Part shown: in pieces, positions 60,730 through 64,000 of the stretch
Layout of the letters: each line of letters opens with the position of its first letter
How positions within the stretch are numbered: the stretch's first letter is position 1
Assembly (NCBI RefSeq): GCF_900156475.1
Contig: NZ_FTNR01000007.1
Coordinates: 161,007 to 225,006, forward strand
DNA from: Natronorubrum thiooxidans
Lineage (GTDB): Archaea; Halobacteriota; Halobacteria; Halobacteriales; Natrialbaceae
DNA: 64,000 bases
Direction of reading: 5' to 3'
Made by a program: the position numbers and the translations under genes
The notes under the pieces: generated by a model
Database searches by the model: none
Seen by the model: only the letters and a program-made list of their open reading frames with translations
What the model was told of the DNA's origin: nothing

Positions 60730-61869
60730 TCAGCTGTTTTCCGACCGCTCGTCGTGTCCGCTCGAGTCGACGTCGATGACCGGCATCGATTCGGGGACGG
60801 CGAGCGTTCGCTCGAGCACTGACGCGCGCAAGGCCGGTTTCGATGCAGTTGCCTCGCGCCGGTAGCTGTCGCCGTCGTGATCGCCACGGACACCGCGTGG
60901 CGTCAGGTAGTTACCGTCGACATCGATGTTCGCTTCCCCACAGAGCCGTTTCAGCACCGACCGAGCGCCTTCGGTGGTGATCGCCGGTGGCGCGATCGCG
61001 TGCTCGCGGGCGAGTTCGCTCGCCGTTGCATCCGCCCGCAGCGCGTCGATTTCGGCGTCGTCGTAGCCTCGCTCTGCCAACACGGTCTTGACCCGCCGAG
61101 CGATCGAGGGCGCATGGCGAGTCGGAAACAGCGGCCAGTCGTTGGCCGGCGGGTCGAAGACGACCCGATACCGCCGCAGCGGTGTCCGGGCCGGTCCGGG
61201 AAGCGGCACGTCCTCGAGACGCTGGGATTTGCCCAGCACGCGAATCGTCCCCGTATAGAAGTCGACGTCCTCCCACGTCGCCCCGCTGCGCCGGTCGTCG
61301 TCCGGGACGCTGAACAGTTCGGAGCCCCGAACGCTCGAGTGGGCAAGCAACGCGACCAGCGCGTACTCGCGGAGGCGATTACACCGCTCGTCGTGGTCCT
61401 CGGGTGCTGTCGACGCTTCGAGTGTCCGCTCCCGGACGTAGGCCTCGAGCTGTCGGCGTTGTCTCGCCGTCCAGCACTCGCTGTCCGGTCGGTCGTCTGT
61501 CGGTGGCAGCGTGACCGTCGCATCGTCGGTCGCAGCCGGGTTCGACTCGAGAATGCCGCCACGAACACACCACGAGAGAAAGGCGCGGACGACTGCATAG
61601 TACGTGCCAGCAGTCGAGGCCGTGTACTCGCCGCGGTCGACCCGGGCGCGTAACTCAACAGCGTACGCGCGCATGTACTCGACGTCGAGGGCGAACAGCG
61701 AGCGCACGTCGTGTTCGGCCTCGAGCCAGTCGGCCCAGCGTCGCAAAATCGATTCGGCATTGGATGCGTACGTTCCCGCCCCACTGCCGTCGGGATCGCC
61801 GACGGCCTTTCGCTGCAGATAGGCGTCGACCGCGTCGACGACGGCGACGTCCGTCTCGGAGTCGGTCAC
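60730..61869 (-). CDS. Tyrosine recombinase-like protein lacking the catalytic Tyr
   Basis: A 379-residue protein with a SAM-like N-terminal core-binding domain (RWADWLEAEHDV...STAGTYYAVVRAFLSWCVRGGILESNPA) and a catalytic domain: Arg 181 in AHSSVRGSELF, Lys 214 in VLGKSQRLEDVPLPG, then LTPRGVRGD about 322-330. After this, active integrases carry the H/W and Tyr boxes, but here the tail TASKPALRASVLERTLAVPE has no Tyr. It is therefore probably not a working recombinase, or has a different role. GTG 61869 (protein MTDSETDVAVV) is chosen over an unlikely extension to 61992. Confidence 0.75.
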   Translation of the reverse strand: MTDSETDVAVVDAVDAYLQRKAVGDPDGSGAGTYASNAESILRRWADWLEAEHDVRSLFALDVEYMRAYAVELRARVDRGEYTASTAGTYYAVVRAFLSWCVRGGILESNPAATDDATVTLPPTDDRPDSECWTARQRRQLEAYVRERTLEASTAPEDHDERCNRLREYALVALLAHSSVRGSELFSVPDDDRRSGATWEDVDFYTGTIRVLGKSQRLEDVPLPGPARTPLRRYRVVFDPPANDWPLFPTRHAPSIARRVKTVLAERGYDDAEIDALRADATASELAREHAIAPPAITTEGARSVLKRLCGEANIDVDGNYLTPRGVRGDHDGDSYRREATASKPALRASVLERTLAVPESMPVIDVDSSGHDERSENS

Positions 61870-62060
61870 GGTTCGATCACCCTGCCGTTCGGTCCGGTAT
61901 CGACGCCGTGAATCATCTACTCGTACGGTACTGGCCCAGCACCCTAAATCTGTGTTTCGGAATTTCGACTCCAGAAAGAAACCGCATGGCATAGCTCGAG
62001 TTGGAGGGTCGAACGAACTACCAGCGTTTCACTGGTTGGCTTCTCACCCGAGGTGACCGT

Positions 62061-62486
62061 TCACGCGGTCACTTCGTCTGCAGCGAAGTGCTCGCGGGGT
62101 TTTGCTTCGTCCTCCGGCGAGAGGTTCGTCTCGAGGAGTTCGGGGTTGTATGGTTCGAGTTTCTCGACGACGCGGTCGGGTTGGGCGTCGGATACGAGCA
62201 TGAACAGTGCTGATTCACCCGGTCCAATCGTCTCGCCGACTTCTTTGATAAACGAACCGTCGACACCGATATCGGAGAATTTTCCGCCCAGCGCACCGGA
62301 CACCGCACCGACGGCCATTCCCAAGACGGGGGCGAGGAAAATGAGTCCAATGAGCAGGCCCCAGAACGCACCACCAAGGACTCCCGATCCGACGAGACTC
62401 TGGGCCTGTTTGACGTCCGTTTTTTCCGCCTCGTTTCGGACCACGACGGTGGCGTCGCCCATCGTGATCAACTCCTGTTTTTGCAT
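62061..62486 (-). CDS. DUF1269 membrane protein with 5' end broken by an in-frame stop
   Basis: The visible 141-residue product (MQKQELITMGDATVVVRNEA) has the DUF1269 core: two helices in GGAFWGLLIGLIFLAPVLGMAVGAVSGALGGKF, then FIKEVGETIGPGESALFMLVSD and SPEDEAKPREHF. Family proteins begin about 25 residues earlier. That part is still readable upstream in the same frame (LIALAFDNETGALEV), but a TGA at 62502-62504 replaces the codon expected before DKLFE. No ATG, GTG or TTG start remains upstream. The gene is likely a pseudogene or is expressed from the internal ATG. Its function is unknown. Confidence 0.75.
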   Translation of the reverse strand: MQKQELITMGDATVVVRNEAEKTDVKQAQSLVGSGVLGGAFWGLLIGLIFLAPVLGMAVGAVSGALGGKFSDIGVDGSFIKEVGETIGPGESALFMLVSDAQPDRVVEKLEPYNPELLETNLSPEDEAKPREHFAADEVTA

Positions 62487-62654
62487 CTCGAAGAGTTTGT
62501 CTCACACCTCGAGTGCGCCGGTCTCGTTATCGAACGCCAGTGCAATGAGTTTCTTTACTGATAATCACCATTCGAAATGCCATCGAGGACTGAAAATACC
62601 TTTTTAGTAGTGAGCGAGAGTGTCACTCCGACGAATCTCATAGGCGCTGGAAGC

Positions 62655-62685
62655 GTCACAGAAACCGATTAACGGTTTCTGCGAC
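62655..62685. promoter_or_regulatory. Palindrome upstream of the MFS gene (candidate operator)
   Basis: CAGAAACCG-ATTAA-CGGTTTCTG (62659-62681) forms a 9-base stem that extends with one mismatch to GTC/GAC. It lies about 60 bases before the MFS ATG and could bind a repressor (e.g. TetR-like, not seen here) or act as a terminator. Confidence 0.45.
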
Positions 62686-62710
62686 ACTGATGTATTCAGC
62701 GACGTACCGG

Positions 62711-62716
62711 TTATTT
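62711..62716 (+). promoter_or_regulatory. TATA-like element of the MFS gene
   Basis: TTATTT is centred 27 nt before the ATG at 62741 and supports that start. Confidence 0.4.
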
Positions 62717-62740
62717 GACGCTCAGACACATGGAACTCCT

Positions 62741-63949
62741 ATGGCCGCAGATGAACCAGCTTCCAACGGGAACACTCCCGCATCTGAGGACCGACAAACG
62801 AGGATAGAATACTGGGGGCCGGCAATCGCCGTGAGTCTGGCGATGTTCATTGCGGTCATCGACTCAACGCTGATGAACGTGGCGATTCCAGCGATCGTCG
62901 AGGATCTCGACACCACGGTCACCACTGTTCAGGGCGCGATCGCGTTCTACTCGCTGGTGATGGCTGCGCTGATTCTCCCGGGTGGAAAGTTGCCAACCAT
63001 CTATGGTATCCGACGCCTGATGACAGTTACACTCATCGTATACGCCGTCGGGACGCTGCTGGCGGCGATCAGCACGAACGCCGCGATGCTTTACATCGGC
63101 TGGGCGCTCATCGAGGGCGCAGCAGCCGCCGTGTTGATTCCTTTGACGTTTACCGTGTTGATGTTCAGTTACGAAGGGCGCGATCGAGCGAAAGCGCTCG
63201 GGTTGCTGGCCGGTGTGAACGCCGCCGGGGCGGCAGTCGGACCGATTCTTGGCGGAGCACTCACGACGTACGCCAGTTGGCGGTGGGGATTTGGACTTGA
63301 AGCACTCGTCGTGGTTGTCACCCTCTTTTTCGTGCGGTACGTGAGACCGGGCCGGCTGACGGAAACGCGTGGCACGTTAGATATCGGTGGGACGCTCCTC
63401 TCGATCGCCGGTGCAACAACGCTCGTCACCGGGTTCTTGCTTGGCGGGAAGTATGGATGGTTGCTCGCACGCCAGCCATTCTTTGTCGGCGACATCCATT
63501 TTAATCCGGTCGGCACGTCTCCGGCGATCTGGTTCATCGGACTCGGGTTGGTTGCGTTCGCTGCGTTCATCCAGTACGAAGCACGCGTTGAACGCGCCGG
63601 CGGATCGCCCCTCGTTCCGAGTGACATGCTGACGAACAGCCACTTCACGTCGGGTGTGCTCACGTTCAGCGTCCGTTCGATCGTCATGGCTGGCTTCATT
63701 TTCGTCGTCCCGGTCTACCTCCAGTCAGGAATCGGCTACACCGCCTTCGAGGCGGGGGTTGCGATGCTCCCGTTTTCCGTCGCAACGCTTCTCGTGTCGC
63801 TGTTCACGACTGATTGGCACAAGTACGTGTCTCAGAAGATGCTTGTTCAGGGTGGGATCATCCTCATGGGTGTCGGATTACTCCTTCTGTACGAGCAGAC
63901 AAGTCTCAGTACTTCACAAAGCCGGTTAGTTAGAACGTCTGCTTGCTGA
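62741..63949 (+). pseudogene. DHA2-type MFS drug exporter, truncated by an ISH3-type element
   Basis: A 402-residue open frame from the preferred ATG. It contains the first ten or eleven helices of a 14-helix MFS exporter: MFIAVIDSTLMNVAIPAI (motif D1), ALILPGGKLPTIYGIRR (motif A-like), and GLLAGVNAAGAAVGPILGG (motif C). It stops being family-like after LLLYEQTSLS. The last residues (TSQSRLVRTSAC) are read from the inserted element. Full-length homologues are about 480-500 residues, so the C-terminal helices are missing here and may lie beyond the insertion. Drug or toxin:proton antiport is the family role. Confidence 0.7.
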
Positions 63950-64000
63950 AGATGTGTCCAAACACCAGCAGCAAGCAGACAGTGAAATACACGAAGACCA
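63905..64000 (+). mobile_element. ISH3-type insertion sequence, left end (runs off window)
   Basis: Sequence beyond about 63905 no longer codes MFS protein and leads into a transposase start. Its N-terminus matches what I recall of haloarchaeal ISH3 transposases (ADSEIHED follows a short leader). Exact left boundary and repeats cannot be set without the other end. Confidence 0.55.
63954..64000 (+). CDS. ISH3-type transposase, partial (start only)
   Basis: A GTG-initiated frame reads MSKHQQQADSEIHED and continues past the window. This N-terminus resembles ISH3-family (IS4-like) transposases of haloarchaea. Only 15 codons are visible, so the call depends on a short match from memory. Confidence 0.5.
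   Translation, partial: MSKHQQQADSEIHED

Noticed and set aside
1..64000. tRNA, rRNA and CRISPR arrays
   Set aside because: No T-arm-like GGTTCGAATCC pattern with matching stems, no rRNA segments and no spaced repeats were noticed by eye.

Overview
The window looks like a chromosomal segment of a halophilic archaeon (class Halobacteria). Coding GC is high and CTCGAG-type codon pairs are very common. The proteins are strongly acidic. Many start sites have a TATA-like element 26-29 nt upstream, as expected for leaderless transcripts. The families present (RPA with its associated proteins, Orc1/Cdc6, archaeal signal peptidase, DUF7344, DUF7282 and DUF7563 proteins, haloarchaeal tyrosine recombinase, IS200/IS605 and ISH3-type elements) are typical of the Natrialbales-like haloarchaea. 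No rRNA, tRNA or CRISPR array was recognised.

Layout. 1-7.5 kb: a partial dicarboxylate/amino-acid symporter, an ABC-2 exporter (permease and ATPase), a corrinoid adenosyltransferase divergent from a small wHTH regulator, an SPFH protein, MsrA and a crotonase. 7.6-9.5 kb: an orc1/cdc6 gene next to a candidate replication origin, with ORB-like repeats flanking an AT-rich stretch. 9.5-24.7 kb: housekeeping genes, including a riboflavin-pathway reductase, a methyltransferase, a ZIP transporter, the rpa1-rpap1-rpe single-strand-binding operon, glutamine synthetase, a thioredoxin-like protein, a thiolase with Ser in place of both catalytic Cys, a MmgE/PrpD protein and a class-2 dihydroorotate dehydrogenase.

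25-30 kb is a protein-export locus. A DUF7344 membrane wHTH regulator overlaps an archaeal signal peptidase, which overlaps a secreted protein. A second large exported protein lies nearby on the opposite strand. Both exported proteins carry a TasA/SipW-like signal region, so this may be a haloarchaeal surface-fibre or matrix system. 30-40.5 kb: dihydroorotase, a sugar epimerase, a secreted acidic protein with three tandem-repeat families, and five wHTH regulators mixed with a DUF1616 membrane protein. 41-46.3 kb: a tight five-gene operon (acyltransferase, aminotransferase, oxidoreductase, UDP-sugar dehydrogenase, glycosyltransferase) that should make and transfer a di-N-acetylated uronic-acid sugar for surface glycans.

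46.3-50 kb: a CaiB/MaoC/acyl-CoA dehydrogenase operon and a thioredoxin-like [2Fe-2S] ferredoxin. 50.2-58.7 kb: a nine-gene Mrp-type cation/proton antiporter operon with start/stop overlaps. It has only the C-terminal part of MrpA, but three NuoL/M/N-like subunits that differ in their proton-path lysines. 58.7-64 kb is mobile or decaying DNA: an intact-looking IS200/IS605 element (tnpA plus tnpB) just past the antiporter operon, a tyrosine recombinase lacking its catalytic Tyr, a DUF1269 gene with a premature stop in its 5' part, and a drug-exporter-like MFS gene cut by an ISH3-type element that runs off the window.
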